64,000 nucleotides of DNA. It comes from Pseudomonas citri (GTDB lineage: Bacteria; Pseudomonadota; Gammaproteobacteria; Pseudomonadales; Pseudomonadaceae). The stretch spans positions 83,873-147,872 of the forward strand of contig NZ_JAODAB010000015.1 in assembly GCF_025336485.1 (NCBI RefSeq), written 5' to 3'. Below, piece by piece: positions 11,842 to 21,273 of the stretch (the stretch's first letter is position 1; each line of letters starts with the position of its first letter). The notes under the pieces were generated by a model. That model made no database searches. It had not been told where the DNA came from and saw only the letters and a list, made by a program, of their open reading frames with translations. Position numbers and translations under genes: made by a program.

Positions 11842-13179
11842 ATGAGCAAAAAATACTTTGGCACCGACGGTATCCGTGGTCGGGTCGGCGAATACCCCAT
11901 CACCCCTGATTTCATGCTCAAGCTCGGCTGGGCTGCCGGCATGGCGTTCCGCAAGATGGGCGCCTGCAAGGTGCTGGTCGGCAAGGACACGCGCATTTCC
12001 GGCTACATGTTCGAATCCGCCCTGGAGGCTGGCCTGACGTCGGCGGGTGCCGACGTGATGCTGCTGGGGCCGATGCCGACGCCCGCCATTGCTTACTTGA
12101 CGCGTACATTCCAGGCGCAGGCAGGCATCGTGATCAGTGCCTCGCACAACCCTCACGACGACAACGGCATCAAGTTTTTCTCCGGCCAGGGCACCAAGTT
12201 GCCCGATGAAATCGAACTGATGATCGAGGAACTGCTGGATACGCCGATGACCGTGGTTGAGTCGAGCAAGATCGGCAAGGTATCGCGGATCAACGATGCG
12301 TCGGGTCGCTACATCGAATTCTGCAAAGGCAGTGTGCCGACCGGCACCAGCTTCTCGGGCCTGAAAATTGTCGTCGACTGCGCCCATGGCGCTACCTACA
12401 AGGTCGCGCCGAGTGTATTTCGCGAGTTGGGGGCGGAGGTCGTGGTGCTTTCCGCCCAGCCTAACGGCCTGAACATCAATCACAACTGCGGTTCCACCCA
12501 TACCGAGGCGTTGCAGGCTGCCGTGCTCGCCGAGCAGGCCGACCTGGGGATTGCCTTCGATGGCGACGGTGACCGGGTCCTGATGGTTGATCACACCGGT
12601 ACGGTCGTCGATGGAGACGAGCTGCTGTTCATCATTGCTCGCGACTTGCACGGTCGTGGCAGGTTGCAGGGCGGTGTCGTCGGTACACTGATGAGCAACC
12701 TCGGGCTTGAACTGGCCTTGGCGGATCTTGATATTCCCTTCGTGCGCGCCAACGTGGGTGACCGCTACGTGATCTCGGAGTTGCTGGAGCGCAATTGGGT
12801 GATCGGCGGTGAAAACTCCGGTCACATCGTGTGCTTTGATCACACCACTACCGGGGACGCCATCATTGCTGCCTTGCAAGTGCTGATGGCGCTCAAGGCG
12901 CGCAACGAAGGGCTCGCACAGTCACGCCAGGCATTGCGCAAATGCCCGCAGGTGTTGATCAACGTGCGTTTCGGTGGCGGGGCGAGCCCGATCGAGCATG
13001 AGAAGGTCAAGCAGGCCAGCGAGCGTGTGACACAGGCGATGGCTGGTCGTGGTCGTGTGCTGTTGCGCAAGTCCGGAACAGAGCCTCTGGTGCGTGTGAT
13101 GGTCGAAGGCGAGGACGAAACACTGGTTCGCGGCTATGCCGAAGAGCTGGCAAAACTGGTTGCTGAAGTTTCTGCCTGA
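11842..13179 (+). CDS. glmM: Phosphoglucosamine mutase
   Basis: 445-residue enzyme converting glucosamine-6-phosphate to glucosamine-1-phosphate for UDP-GlcNAc, peptidoglycan and LPS. The catalytic phosphoserine is Ser101 in ISASHNPHDDNG, the metal site is DGDGDR, and the C-terminal phosphate loop is RKSGTEPLVRVM. A strong ACGGAG precedes the ATG at 11842. Length is normal. Confidence 0.97.
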   Translation: MSKKYFGTDGIRGRVGEYPITPDFMLKLGWAAGMAFRKMGACKVLVGKDTRISGYMFESALEAGLTSAGADVMLLGPMPTPAIAYLTRTFQAQAGIVISASHNPHDDNGIKFFSGQGTKLPDEIELMIEELLDTPMTVVESSKIGKVSRINDASGRYIEFCKGSVPTGTSFSGLKIVVDCAHGATYKVAPSVFRELGAEVVVLSAQPNGLNINHNCGSTHTEALQAAVLAEQADLGIAFDGDGDRVLMVDHTGTVVDGDELLFIIARDLHGRGRLQGGVVGTLMSNLGLELALADLDIPFVRANVGDRYVISELLERNWVIGGENSGHIVCFDHTTTGDAIIAALQVLMALKARNEGLAQSRQALRKCPQVLINVRFGGGASPIEHEKVKQASERVTQAMAGRGRVLLRKSGTEPLVRVMVEGEDETLVRGYAEELAKLVAEVSA

Positions 13180-13245
13180 ATTCGGCTTGCCAGCCATGGA
13201 ACGGTTGGGTAAGATCTGCGCCCACTTTGACCGACGAGGTACAGC

Positions 13246-14001
13246 ATGCGTCGCCCTATGGTAGCTGGTAACTGGAAGATGCACGGTACCCGCGCCAGCG
13301 TCGCTGAGCTGATCAATGGCCTTCGTCATTTGGCCTTGCCAAGCGGTGTTGATGTCGCGGTATTCCCGCCTTGCTTGTATATCAATCAAGTGATTGATGG
13401 CTTGAAAGGCAAGTCGATTTCGGTCGGCGCACAGAATTCCGCGATAGAGCCCATGCAAGGTGCATTGACGGGTGAGATTGCTCCAAGTCAGTTGGTGGAT
13501 GCGGATTGTTCCCTGGTCCTGGTTGGACACTCCGAGCGTCGCCTGATCATGGGTGAGCAGGATAAGACCTTGATTCGCAAATTCGCTGCGGCTCAGGCGT
13601 GCGGTCTGATCCCGGTGTTGTGTGTAGGGGAGACCCTCGAACAGCGTGAAGCCGGCAAGACCCTTGAGGTTGTCGGGCGTCAGCTGGGCAGCATCATCGA
13701 AGACCTGGGCGTCGGCGCTTTTGCCAAGGCTGTCATTGCTTACGAGCCGGTCTGGGCCATTGGTACCGGGCTGACAGCTTCGCCTCAACAGGCGCAGGAT
13801 GTGCATGCAGCCATCAGGGCGCAGTTGGCGGCAGAGAATTCTGAAGTGGCACGAGGTGTGCGGCTTCTATACGGCGGCAGCGTGAAGGCGGCCAATGCGG
13901 CTGAGCTGTTCGGCATGCCGGATATCGATGGGGGGCTCATTGGTGGGGCATCCCTGAATGCAGATGAGTTCGGTGCGATTTGTCGCGCCGCGGGAAACTG
14001 A
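13246..14001 (+). CDS. tpiA: Triosephosphate isomerase
   Basis: 251-residue glycolytic/gluconeogenic TIM barrel. The N terminus MRRPMVAGNWKMHG contains the catalytic Lys. The electrophilic His is in VLVGHSERR, the catalytic Glu in AYEPVWAIGTG and the phosphate loop in LYGGSVKAANA. Its stop is four bases before secG, so the two are coupled. Confidence 0.97.
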   Translation: MRRPMVAGNWKMHGTRASVAELINGLRHLALPSGVDVAVFPPCLYINQVIDGLKGKSISVGAQNSAIEPMQGALTGEIAPSQLVDADCSLVLVGHSERRLIMGEQDKTLIRKFAAAQACGLIPVLCVGETLEQREAGKTLEVVGRQLGSIIEDLGVGAFAKAVIAYEPVWAIGTGLTASPQQAQDVHAAIRAQLAAENSEVARGVRLLYGGSVKAANAAELFGMPDIDGGLIGGASLNADEFGAICRAAGN

Positions 14002-14005
14002 AAAA

Positions 14006-14389
14006 ATGCTGGAAACAGTCGTAGTCGTTTTTCATCTGCTGGGTGCACTGGGTGTAGTTGCCCTCGTATTGCTGCAGCAGGGTAAAGGTGCGGATGCTGG
14101 TGCGTCTTTCGGTGCAGGTGCTTCAAATACTGTGTTCGGAAGCCAAGGTTCCTCTACCTTTCTTAGTAAGTTTACTGCTATACTTGCCGCCGGTTTCTTC
14201 ATGACCAGCTTAGGGTTAGGTTACTTTGCTAAAGAGAAGGCTCACGAGCTGACTCAAGTAGGTTTGCCAAACCCGGCCGTTCTGGAGGCGCCAAAGCAAC
14301 AACCGGCTTCTGATGATGTCCCGGTGCTTCAAGAGCAAAAGTCGGCCAACCCGGCGACTGACGTACCTCCAGCTCAAGAGCAGAAGTAA
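14006..14389 (+). CDS. secG: Preprotein translocase subunit SecG
   Basis: 127-residue inner-membrane subunit of SecYEG with two membrane segments (about 4-23 and 55-73) separated by the conserved GKGADAGASFGAGAS region. A charged Gln/Pro-rich tail follows. The start at 14006 (MLETVVVVFHLL) fits the family; an upstream in-frame start would overlap tpiA. It is followed by tRNA-Leu, the classical secG-leu tRNA arrangement. Confidence 0.95.
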   Translation: MLETVVVVFHLLGALGVVALVLLQQGKGADAGASFGAGASNTVFGSQGSSTFLSKFTAILAAGFFMTSLGLGYFAKEKAHELTQVGLPNPAVLEAPKQQPASDDVPVLQEQKSANPATDVPPAQEQK

Positions 14390-14411
14390 GAAGGTTTCAA
14401 ACGCTGTATTT

Positions 14412-14497
14412 GCCGAGGTGGTGGAATTGGTAGACACGCAACCTTGAGGTGGTTGTGCCCATAGGGTGTAGGGGTTCGAGTCCCCTTCTCGGTACCA
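14412..14497 (+). tRNA. tRNA-Leu (anticodon GAG)
   Basis: 86-nt class II tRNA with encoded CCA. Acceptor GCCGAGG pairs with TCTCGGT. The anticodon stem is CAACC/GGTTG with loop TTGAGGT, giving GAG. A long variable arm and an AGGGG-TTCGAGT-CCCCT T-arm are visible. Confidence 0.96.
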
Positions 14498-14505
14498 ATT
14501 ATCAG

Positions 14506-14531
14506 GAAAGCCCGCGATTGCGGGCTTTCTT
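14506..14531 (+). terminator. Intrinsic terminator after tRNA-Leu
   Basis: Perfect 10-bp stem GAAAGCCCGC (14506-14515) / GCGGGCTTTC (14520-14529), GATT loop, short T-rich tail. Ends the secG-tRNA-Leu transcript. Confidence 0.8.
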
Positions 14532-14594
14532 GTAGGTGGAAGGGTTACATTGACCCTGTAGGGGATCGGTCGTATACTTCCGCCCCAGCTTTGT

Positions 14595-14671
<77 letters not shown>

Positions 14672-14679
14672 GTTTCAGG

Positions 14680-14700
14680 GCCCCTTCCAAGGGGCTTTTT
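14680..14700 (+). terminator. Intrinsic terminator after tRNA-fMet
   Basis: GCCCCTT (14680-14686), CC loop, AAGGGGC (14689-14695), then five T. It lies 8 bases after the tRNA CCA end. Confidence 0.85.
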
Positions 14701-14747
14701 GTTAGCTGGACACTTTACAGCGCCGCTGTTCAGGCGGCGTTTCAGGG

Positions 14748-14773
14748 ATGGGCGATTCGCCCATTTTTTTTTT
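14748..14773 (+). terminator. Terminator / candidate attenuator before rimP
   Basis: Perfect 7-bp stem ATGGGCG/CGCCCAT (14748-14764) followed by a T-run to 14773. It ends only 39 bases before the rimP GTG, so a promoter for rimP probably lies upstream of it. A second GC stem (CGCCGC/GCGGCG) lies at about 14721-14739. Together they look like a regulated leader. Confidence 0.75.
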
Positions 14774-14812
14774 ATTTGCACAGCATGCACAAACATGCAC
14801 GAGGGGGTTCAG

Positions 14813-15271
14813 GTGTCGAGCAAGCTAGAACAGTTGCAGGCCTTGTTGGCCCCGGTGGTCGTGGCCCTGGGCTATGAATGCTGGGGTATTGAGTTTTCGG
14901 CTCAAGGTCGCCACTCATTGTTGCGCGTTTATATCGATAAGGAAGGCGGCGTGTTGGTGGACGATTGCGCCATCGTCAGCCGTCAGATCAGCGGTGTGCT
15001 GGATGTTGAAGATCCAATCAGCACCGAATACACCCTTGAAGTTTCCTCGCCTGGCATGGAACGCCCACTGTTCACTCTTGAGCAGTTTGCTTCGTTTGCC
15101 GGTGAACAAGTGAAGATCAAGCTGCGTTCTCCTTTCGAAGGGCGACGCAACTTTCAAGGCCTTCTGCGCGGTGTAGAAGAACAGGACGTCGTGGTGCAGG
15201 TAGATGACCATGAGTTCCTGTTGCCGATCGATATGATCGACAAGGCCAACATTATTCCCAGTTTTGACTGA
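14813..15271 (+). CDS. rimP: Ribosome maturation factor RimP
   Basis: 152-residue protein needed for 30S subunit maturation. It has the N-terminal RimP domain and a C-terminal SH3-like domain. The GTG at 14813 has GAGGGGG at 14801-14807 at ideal spacing and gives the conserved VSSKLEQLQALL start; ATG 14795 is an unlikely alternative. First gene of rimP-nusA-infB-rbfA-truB-rpsO-pnp, which couples ribosome assembly, transcription and initiation factors. Confidence 0.95.
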   Translation: MSSKLEQLQALLAPVVVALGYECWGIEFSAQGRHSLLRVYIDKEGGVLVDDCAIVSRQISGVLDVEDPISTEYTLEVSSPGMERPLFTLEQFASFAGEQVKIKLRSPFEGRRNFQGLLRGVEEQDVVVQVDDHEFLLPIDMIDKANIIPSFD

Positions 15272-15330
15272 TACGTGCCAGATACTGCGGATCCCGCGGA
15301 TCCAATGGCTTGCGAAAGGCGAGGCGTACG

Positions 15331-16812
15331 ATGAGCAAAGAAGTACTGCTGGTTGTTGAGTCGGTATCCAATGAAAAGGGCGTACCGGCTCACGTTATTT
15401 TTGAAGCGCTGGAGCTGGCCCTGGCCACTGCTACCAAGAAGCGGTTTGAAGACGAAGTTGACTTGCGTGTGGAGATCAATCGTCACACGGGGTCTTATGA
15501 GACTTTCCGTCGCTGGACAGTGGTCGAGGAAGCCGACCTGGACGATCCGGCTATCGAGACCTGGCCGAGCAAGGTTGCCCAGACGCATCCAGGTGCCAAG
15601 GTCGGCGATGTCGTCGAAGAAAAAATCGAGTCTATCGAATTCGGTCGTATCGCTGCGCAGACTGCCAAGCAGGTCATCGTGCAGAAAGTTCGCGAAGCCG
15701 AGCGCGCGCAAGTGGTCGACGCCTATCGCGAGAAGCTGGGGGAAATCATCTCCGGTACCGTGAAAAAGGTCACCCGCGACAACGTGATCGTCGACTTGGG
15801 CAACAACGCCGAGGCGCTGTTGGCGCGTGAAGACATCATTTCCCGCGAAACCTTCCGGGTGGGCGTGCGGCTGCGCGCGCTACTCAAGGAAATCCGCACT
15901 GAAAACCGTGGCCCGCAGCTGATCCTGTCGCGTACCGCGCCGGAAATGCTGATCGAGTTGTTCCGCATCGAAGTGCCGGAAATCGCTGAAGGCCTGATCG
16001 AAGTCATGGCTGCCTCCCGTGATCCGGGCTCGCGTGCCAAGATCGCGGTCCGTTCCAAGGACAAGCGCATCGACCCGCAAGGCGCCTGCATCGGCATGCG
16101 TGGTTCGCGTGTCCAGGCCGTATCCGGCGAGTTGGGCGGCGAGCGCGTGGACATCGTCCTGTGGGACGACAACCCGGCGCAGTTCGTGATCAATGCCATG
16201 TCGCCTGCTGAAGTGGCGGCCATTATCGTCGACGAAGATGCCCACGCCATGGACATCGCCGTTGGCGCGGACAATCTGGCTCAGGCCATCGGTCGCGGAG
16301 GCCAGAACGTGCGTCTGGCCAGCCAGTTGACCGGTTGGACCCTGAACGTGATGACCGAATCGGACATCCAGGCCAAGCAGCAAGCTGAAACCGGCGACAT
16401 CCTGCGCAACTTCATCGAAGAACTCGAAGTCGATGAAGAGCTGGCGCAGGTGCTGGTGGATGAAGGCTTCACCAGCCTGGAAGAGATTGCCTATGTACCG
16501 GTGGAGGAGATGCTCAACATCGACGGCTTTGACGAGGACATCGTCAACGAGCTTCGCGCTCGAGCCAAGGATCGCTTGTTGACCAAAGCCATCGCTACTG
16601 AGGAAAAGCTGGCAGACGCCCATCCGGCCGACGACCTGCTCTCGCTTGAGGGTATGGACAAGGATTTGGCGATGGAACTGGCGGTGCGCGGCGTCATTAC
16701 CCGCGAAGACCTGGCCGAGCAGTCTATTGACGATCTGCTCGACATCGACGGCATTGACGATGAGCGTGCCGGCAAGTTGATCATGGCCGCCCGAGCCCAC
16801 TGGTTCGAGTAA
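15331..16812 (+). CDS. nusA: Transcription termination/antitermination protein NusA
   Basis: 493-residue RNA polymerase-binding factor controlling pausing, termination and antitermination. Order: N-terminal domain (1-~130), S1 domain (~135-200), KH1 and KH2 (~230-345; GRGGQNVRLAS), then two acidic C-terminal repeats (AR1/AR2), the form seen in E. coli-type NusA. The ATG at 15331 fits the family length; a start at 15310 would add seven residues. NusA is known to autoregulate this operon in E. coli. Confidence 0.97.
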   Translation: MSKEVLLVVESVSNEKGVPAHVIFEALELALATATKKRFEDEVDLRVEINRHTGSYETFRRWTVVEEADLDDPAIETWPSKVAQTHPGAKVGDVVEEKIESIEFGRIAAQTAKQVIVQKVREAERAQVVDAYREKLGEIISGTVKKVTRDNVIVDLGNNAEALLAREDIISRETFRVGVRLRALLKEIRTENRGPQLILSRTAPEMLIELFRIEVPEIAEGLIEVMAASRDPGSRAKIAVRSKDKRIDPQGACIGMRGSRVQAVSGELGGERVDIVLWDDNPAQFVINAMSPAEVAAIIVDEDAHAMDIAVGADNLAQAIGRGGQNVRLASQLTGWTLNVMTESDIQAKQQAETGDILRNFIEELEVDEELAQVLVDEGFTSLEEIAYVPVEEMLNIDGFDEDIVNELRARAKDRLLTKAIATEEKLADAHPADDLLSLEGMDKDLAMELAVRGVITREDLAEQSIDDLLDIDGIDDERAGKLIMAARAHWFE

Positions 16813-16839
16813 TTAGGCGCGGCCTGAGGAGAGAAGTGC

Positions 16840-19368
16840 ATGACGCAAGTCACGGTGAAACAACTGGCCGATGAGGTCAAAACACCGGTAGAGCGCCTGT
16901 TGCAGCAGATGCGTGAGGCAGGTCTGCCGCACACCGCCGCCGAGGAACATGTGACCGACAGTGAGAAGCAATCCCTGCTGACCCACTTGAAAAGCAGTCA
17001 CAAGGCGAAAGTGGAAGAACCACGCAAGATCACTCTGCAGCGTAAAACCACCAGCACCCTGCGTGTTGCCGGTAGCAAGAGCATCAGCGTAGAAGTCCGC
17101 AAGAAGAAAGTCTTCGTACAGCGCAGCCCGGAAGAAATCGAAGCCGAGCGCAAGCGTGAACTGGAAGAGCGTCGCGCAGTAGAGAATGCTGCCCGTCAGA
17201 AGGCTGAAGAAGAAGCCAAGCGTCGAGCCGAAGAAGAGGCGCGTCGCCAGCCTGCCGTCGCGCAACCCGCGCCGGTCGAGGCCGTCGCTGCACCTGCACC
17301 TGCACCGGCTGTCGAGCCCGAGCGCGAAAGCGCCCCGGTCGTGGCGCCTGCGCCGGCCCCGGTGGCGGATACTCGCAAGCGTGACGAGCAGCGTCGTCCA
17401 GACAAGCCACGTGCCGACGAAAACCGTCGTGGCGGTGGCGATGGCGAGCGCAAGAACGCGCCTCATCGTGCTTCGGTCAAGGAAAAGGCGCCGGCACCCC
17501 GCGTTGCCCCGCGCACTACCGATGAAGAAAGCGATGGATTCCGTCGCGGCGGTCGCGGCAAGGCCAAACCGAAAAAACGCAACGCCCACGGTTTCCAGAG
17601 CCCGACCGGCCCTGTCGTGCGTGAAGTGAAGATCGGCGAAACCATCACTGTGGGCGATCTGGCCCAGCAGATGTCGGTCAAGGCTGCCGAAATCATCAAG
17701 TTCATGTTCAAGCTGGGTACACCGGCCACCATCAACCAGGTACTGGACCAGGAAACTGCCCAACTGGTTGCTGAAGAGCTGGGCCACAAAGTGACCCTGA
17801 TCAGTGATACCGCCCTGGAAGATTCCCTGGCCGAGTCGCTGAAGTTCGAAGGTGAAGCGGTTCCTCGTGCGCCGGTCGTGACCGTCATGGGCCACGTTGA
17901 CCACGGTAAGACCTCGCTGCTCGACTACATCCGTCGTGCCAAGGTGGCGGCTGGCGAAGCCGGCGGTATCACCCAGCACATCGGTGCATACCACGTTGAA
18001 ACCGATCGCGGCATGGTCACCTTCCTCGACACCCCGGGTCACGCCGCGTTTACCGCGATGCGTGCCCGCGGTGCCAAGGCGACCGACATCGTGATCCTGG
18101 TGGTCGCGGCGGATGACGGTGTGATGCCGCAAACCGTCGAGGCCGTCCAGCACGCCCAGGCTGCTGGCGTACCGCTGGTGGTCGCGGTGAACAAGATCGA
18201 CAAGCCAGGTGCTGACCTCGATCGCATCCGTAGCGAACTGTCGGTTCACGGCGTGACTTCCGAAGATTGGGGTGGCGACACGCCATTCGTTCCGGTCTCG
18301 GCGAAGATGGGTACCGGCGTTGACGAACTGCTCGAAGCGGTCCTGCTGCAAGCAGAGGTCCTGGAACTGACCGCGACACCTTCGGCCCCTGGCCGTGGTG
18401 TGGTCGTTGAATCGCGCCTCGACAAGGGCCGTGGCCCGGTTGCGACTGTCCTGGTCCAGGACGGTACGCTGCGTCAGGGCGACATGGTGCTGGTCGGCTC
18501 GAACTACGGCCGCGTGCGCGCCATGCTCGACGAGAACGGCAAGCCTATCAAGGAAGCCGGTCCTGCCATTCCAGTCGAGATCCTCGGCCTGGACGGTACC
18601 CCGGACGCTGGCGACGAGATGAGCGTTGTGGCTGACGAGAAGAAAGCCCGTGAAGTGGCGCTGTTCCGTCAAGGCAAGTTCCGCGAAGTCAAACTGGCTC
18701 GCGCTCACGCCGGCAAGCTGGAAAACATCTTCGAAAGCATGGGCCAGGAAGAGAAGAAGACGCTCAACATCGTCCTCAAGTCCGACGTCCGTGGTTCGCT
18801 GGAAGCCCTGCAAGGCGCCCTGAACGGCCTGGGCAACGACGAAGTCCAAGTGCGTGTGGTCGGCGGCGGGGTCGGTGGTATCACCGAAAGCGACGCGAAC
18901 CTGGCGCTGGCTTCCAATGCGGTACTGTTCGGCTTCAACGTGCGTGCCGACTCCGGCGCTCGCAAGATCGTCGAGCAGGAAGGCCTGGACATGCGTTACT
19001 ACAACGTGATCTACGACATCATCGAAGACGTCAAGAAAGCGTTGACCGGTATGCTGGGCAGCGACGTTCGCGAGAACATCCTGGGTGTGGCCGAAGTTCG
19101 CGACGTGTTCCGCTCGCCGAAGTTTGGTGCCATCGCCGGTTGCATGGTGATCGAAGGTGTCGTTCACCGTAACCGTCCGATCCGCGTACTGCGCGAAGAC
19201 ATCGTGATCTTCGAAGGCGAGCTGGAATCGCTGCGTCGCTTCAAGGATGACGCTTCCGAAGTTCGTGCCGGCATGGAATGCGGTATTGGCGTCAAGAGCT
19301 ACAACGACGTCAAGGTCGGCGACAAGATCGAAGTCTTCGAGAAGGTCCAGGTTGCTCGCAGCCTCTGA
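16840..19368 (+). CDS. infB: Translation initiation factor IF-2
   Basis: 842-residue GTPase that places fMet-tRNA on the 30S subunit and drives subunit joining. A small IF2N domain is followed by a long charged, Ala/Pro/Glu-rich linker (about 75-250). The G domain has G1 GHVDHGKTS, G3 DTPGHAAF and G4 NKIDKPG, and domains II-IV bind fMet-tRNA. A strong GAGGAGA precedes the ATG at 16840. It lies 27 bases after nusA. Confidence 0.97.
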   Translation: MTQVTVKQLADEVKTPVERLLQQMREAGLPHTAAEEHVTDSEKQSLLTHLKSSHKAKVEEPRKITLQRKTTSTLRVAGSKSISVEVRKKKVFVQRSPEEIEAERKRELEERRAVENAARQKAEEEAKRRAEEEARRQPAVAQPAPVEAVAAPAPAPAVEPERESAPVVAPAPAPVADTRKRDEQRRPDKPRADENRRGGGDGERKNAPHRASVKEKAPAPRVAPRTTDEESDGFRRGGRGKAKPKKRNAHGFQSPTGPVVREVKIGETITVGDLAQQMSVKAAEIIKFMFKLGTPATINQVLDQETAQLVAEELGHKVTLISDTALEDSLAESLKFEGEAVPRAPVVTVMGHVDHGKTSLLDYIRRAKVAAGEAGGITQHIGAYHVETDRGMVTFLDTPGHAAFTAMRARGAKATDIVILVVAADDGVMPQTVEAVQHAQAAGVPLVVAVNKIDKPGADLDRIRSELSVHGVTSEDWGGDTPFVPVSAKMGTGVDELLEAVLLQAEVLELTATPSAPGRGVVVESRLDKGRGPVATVLVQDGTLRQGDMVLVGSNYGRVRAMLDENGKPIKEAGPAIPVEILGLDGTPDAGDEMSVVADEKKAREVALFRQGKFREVKLARAHAGKLENIFESMGQEEKKTLNIVLKSDVRGSLEALQGALNGLGNDEVQVRVVGGGVGGITESDANLALASNAVLFGFNVRADSGARKIVEQEGLDMRYYNVIYDIIEDVKKALTGMLGSDVRENILGVAEVRDVFRSPKFGAIAGCMVIEGVVHRNRPIRVLREDIVIFEGELESLRRFKDDASEVRAGMECGIGVKSYNDVKVGDKIEVFEKVQVARSL

Positions 19369-19439
19369 CTCGCGCACTTCAAGAGCCGCACGGGGTAGTC
19401 GCATGAACATGCGCTGCCGCGCGAGCGGACTCTAAACGC

Positions 19440-19474
19440 AACGCCCGGTCTGGTTTTTGCCAGGCCGGGCGTTT
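19440..19474 (+). other. Hairpin between infB and rbfA
   Basis: A 14-bp stem (arms 19440-19453 and 19460-19473, one G-U pair) with TTTTTG in the loop and no T-run after it. It is more likely a processing or stability element, or a partial terminator, than a full terminator, because rbfA normally continues this operon. Confidence 0.6.
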
Positions 19475-19527
19475 GCCGCTTTCAGACCTCGCGGGTTTCA
19501 CCGTGGGGCAGTAACAGGTAACAAGAC

Positions 19528-19923
19528 ATGGCAAAAGAATACAGCCGTACCCAACGAATCGGCGATCAGATGCAGCGCGAGCTGGCCCAGCTGATCCGTC
19601 GCGAAGTCAAAGACCCGCGCGTCGGCCTGGTCACCATTACCGCTGTGGAAGTCAGCCGTGACGTCGGTCACGCGAAAATTTTCATCACTGTGATGGGCCA
19701 GGACAGCGGCGAAGAAATCGCCCAGAGCATCAAGGTGCTGAACTCGGCGGCCGGTTTCCTGCGGATGCAGTTGGCCCGGGAGATGAAGCTGCGCAGCGTC
19801 CCGCAGTTGCACTTCCACTACGACGAAAGCGTTGCTCGGGGTGCACACCTGTCGGCGCTGATCGAGCGTGCCGTGGCTGAAGACAGTCAGCACGCGGCTG
19901 AACCCGAAGACACCAAGGAGTAA
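19528..19923 (+). CDS. rbfA: Ribosome-binding factor A
   Basis: 131-residue KH-fold protein that binds 30S precursors near helix 1/44 of 16S rRNA, needed for 16S processing and cold growth. The N terminus MAKEYSRTQRIGDQMQRE is typical and the acidic tail is disordered. Four bases separate it from truB. Confidence 0.96.
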   Translation: MAKEYSRTQRIGDQMQRELAQLIRREVKDPRVGLVTITAVEVSRDVGHAKIFITVMGQDSGEEIAQSIKVLNSAAGFLRMQLAREMKLRSVPQLHFHYDESVARGAHLSALIERAVAEDSQHAAEPEDTKE

Positions 19924-19927
19924 TTCG

Positions 19928-20845
19928 GTGGCGCAGGTCAAACGTATCCGTCGTAACGTCAGCGGCATCATCCTGCTCGACAAGCCGCTGGGGTTCACCT
20001 CCAACGCGGCGCTGCAGAAGGTCCGCTGGTTGCTCAATGCCGAGAAAGCCGGGCACACCGGCAGTCTCGACCCGCTGGCCACCGGCGTACTGCCGTTGTG
20101 TTTCGGCGAGGCAACCAAGTTCTCCCAATACCTGCTCGATTCCGACAAGGGGTATGAAACCCTGGCGCAACTGGGCAAGACCACTACCACGGCAGATGCC
20201 GAAGGTGAGGTTTTGCTCGAGCGCCCGGTGACCGTTGGTCAGGCTGATATCGAGGCGGTGTTGCCAGGATTTCGTGGGCAAATCAGTCAGATACCGCCGA
20301 TGTACTCGGCCCTCAAGCGTGATGGGCAGCCGTTGTACAAACTGGCGCGTGCGGGTGAAGTAGTGGAGCGTGAACCGCGTTCTGTTACTATTGCGCGCTT
20401 GGAATTGCTGGCCTTTGACGGTAATACTGCGCGGCTGGCCGTGGATTGCAGCAAGGGCACTTATATCCGGACCCTGGTGGAGGATATCGGCGAGCGGCTC
20501 GGTTGCGGTGCCTACGTGGCGGAACTGCGCCGGACCCAGGCCGGGCCTTTCACACTGGCCCAGACGGTCACGCTGGAAGAGCTCGAAGCGGCCCATGCCG
20601 AAGGTGGCAATGAAGCGGTCGACCGTTTCCTGATGCCATCGGACAGCGGGCTGCAAGACTGGCCGCTGTTGCAGTTCTCGGAACACAGTGCGTTCTACTG
20701 GCTCAACGGCCAGCCGGTACGTGCCCCGGATGCGCCGAAGTTCGGCATGGTACGGGTACAGGATCACAACGGTCGTTTCATCGGTATCGGTGAAGTGAGC
20801 GAAGACGGGCGTATTGCGCCGCGTCGACTGATTCGGTCGGAATGA
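19928..20845 (+). CDS. truB: tRNA pseudouridine(55) synthase TruB
   Basis: 305-residue enzyme that makes pseudouridine 55 in the T-loop of tRNAs. The catalytic Asp is in HTGSLDPLATG. KGTYIRTLVEDIG and a C-terminal PUA-like region are visible. The start is GTG at 19928 four bases after rbfA; an in-frame ATG at 19868 would lie inside rbfA and add an unconserved stretch. Confidence 0.96.
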   Translation: MAQVKRIRRNVSGIILLDKPLGFTSNAALQKVRWLLNAEKAGHTGSLDPLATGVLPLCFGEATKFSQYLLDSDKGYETLAQLGKTTTTADAEGEVLLERPVTVGQADIEAVLPGFRGQISQIPPMYSALKRDGQPLYKLARAGEVVEREPRSVTIARLELLAFDGNTARLAVDCSKGTYIRTLVEDIGERLGCGAYVAELRRTQAGPFTLAQTVTLEELEAAHAEGGNEAVDRFLMPSDSGLQDWPLLQFSEHSAFYWLNGQPVRAPDAPKFGMVRVQDHNGRFIGIGEVSEDGRIAPRRLIRSE

Positions 20846-20851
20846 CCGGAA

Positions 20852-20875
20852 CCAGCCTGTGTAACAACAGGCTGG
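20852..20875 (+). other. Hairpin in the rpsO leader
   Basis: Perfect 9-bp stem CCAGCCTGT (20852-20860) / ACAGGCTGG (20867-20875) just after truB, without a T-run. It could be a weak terminator or part of the rpsO leader. S15 autoregulates through a leader structure in E. coli; whether this stem takes part is unknown. Confidence 0.5.
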
Positions 20876-20987
20876 CGAGTGTGGCTGTTAACAGGCACGG
20901 TCACTACTCATTTATCGATACAGGGATTTGTCCCTGGCCTGTTGGTACGGTTTCCCTGGAAACGGTACCTCACAAGAGGAAAGCCAC

Positions 20988-21257
20988 ATGGCACTCAGCG
21001 TTGAAGAAAAAGCTCAGATCGTGACCGACTACCAGCAAGCTGTTGGTGATACTGGTTCGCCAGAAGTGCAAGTTGCACTGCTGACCGCCAACATCAACAA
21101 ACTGCAAGGTCACTTCAAGGCCAACGGTAAAGACCACCACTCCCGTCGTGGTCTGATCCGCATGGTAAACCAGCGTCGTAAGCTGCTGGACTACCTCAAG
21201 GGCAAGGACGTTAATCGTTACAGCACCTTGATCGGCCGCCTGGGCCTGCGTCGCTAA
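20988..21257 (+). CDS. rpsO: 30S ribosomal protein S15
   Basis: 89-residue primary 16S-binding protein that organises the central domain of the 30S subunit. The sequence (MALSVEEKAQIV ... SRRGLIRMV ... LIGRLGLRR) is complete and of standard length. AAGAGGAAA precedes the ATG at 20988; an in-frame ATG at 20928 would add a non-family extension. Followed by pnp, as in E. coli. Confidence 0.98.
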   Translation: MALSVEEKAQIVTDYQQAVGDTGSPEVQVALLTANINKLQGHFKANGKDHHSRRGLIRMVNQRRKLLDYLKGKDVNRYSTLIGRLGLRR

Positions 21258-21273
21258 TCAGCGATTGCGCTAT

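Noticed and set aside
16813..19410. Long antisense frame across infB
   Set aside because: Shadow of IF-2; similar shadows cover pnp, fruB, fruA, speC and the binding-protein genes.
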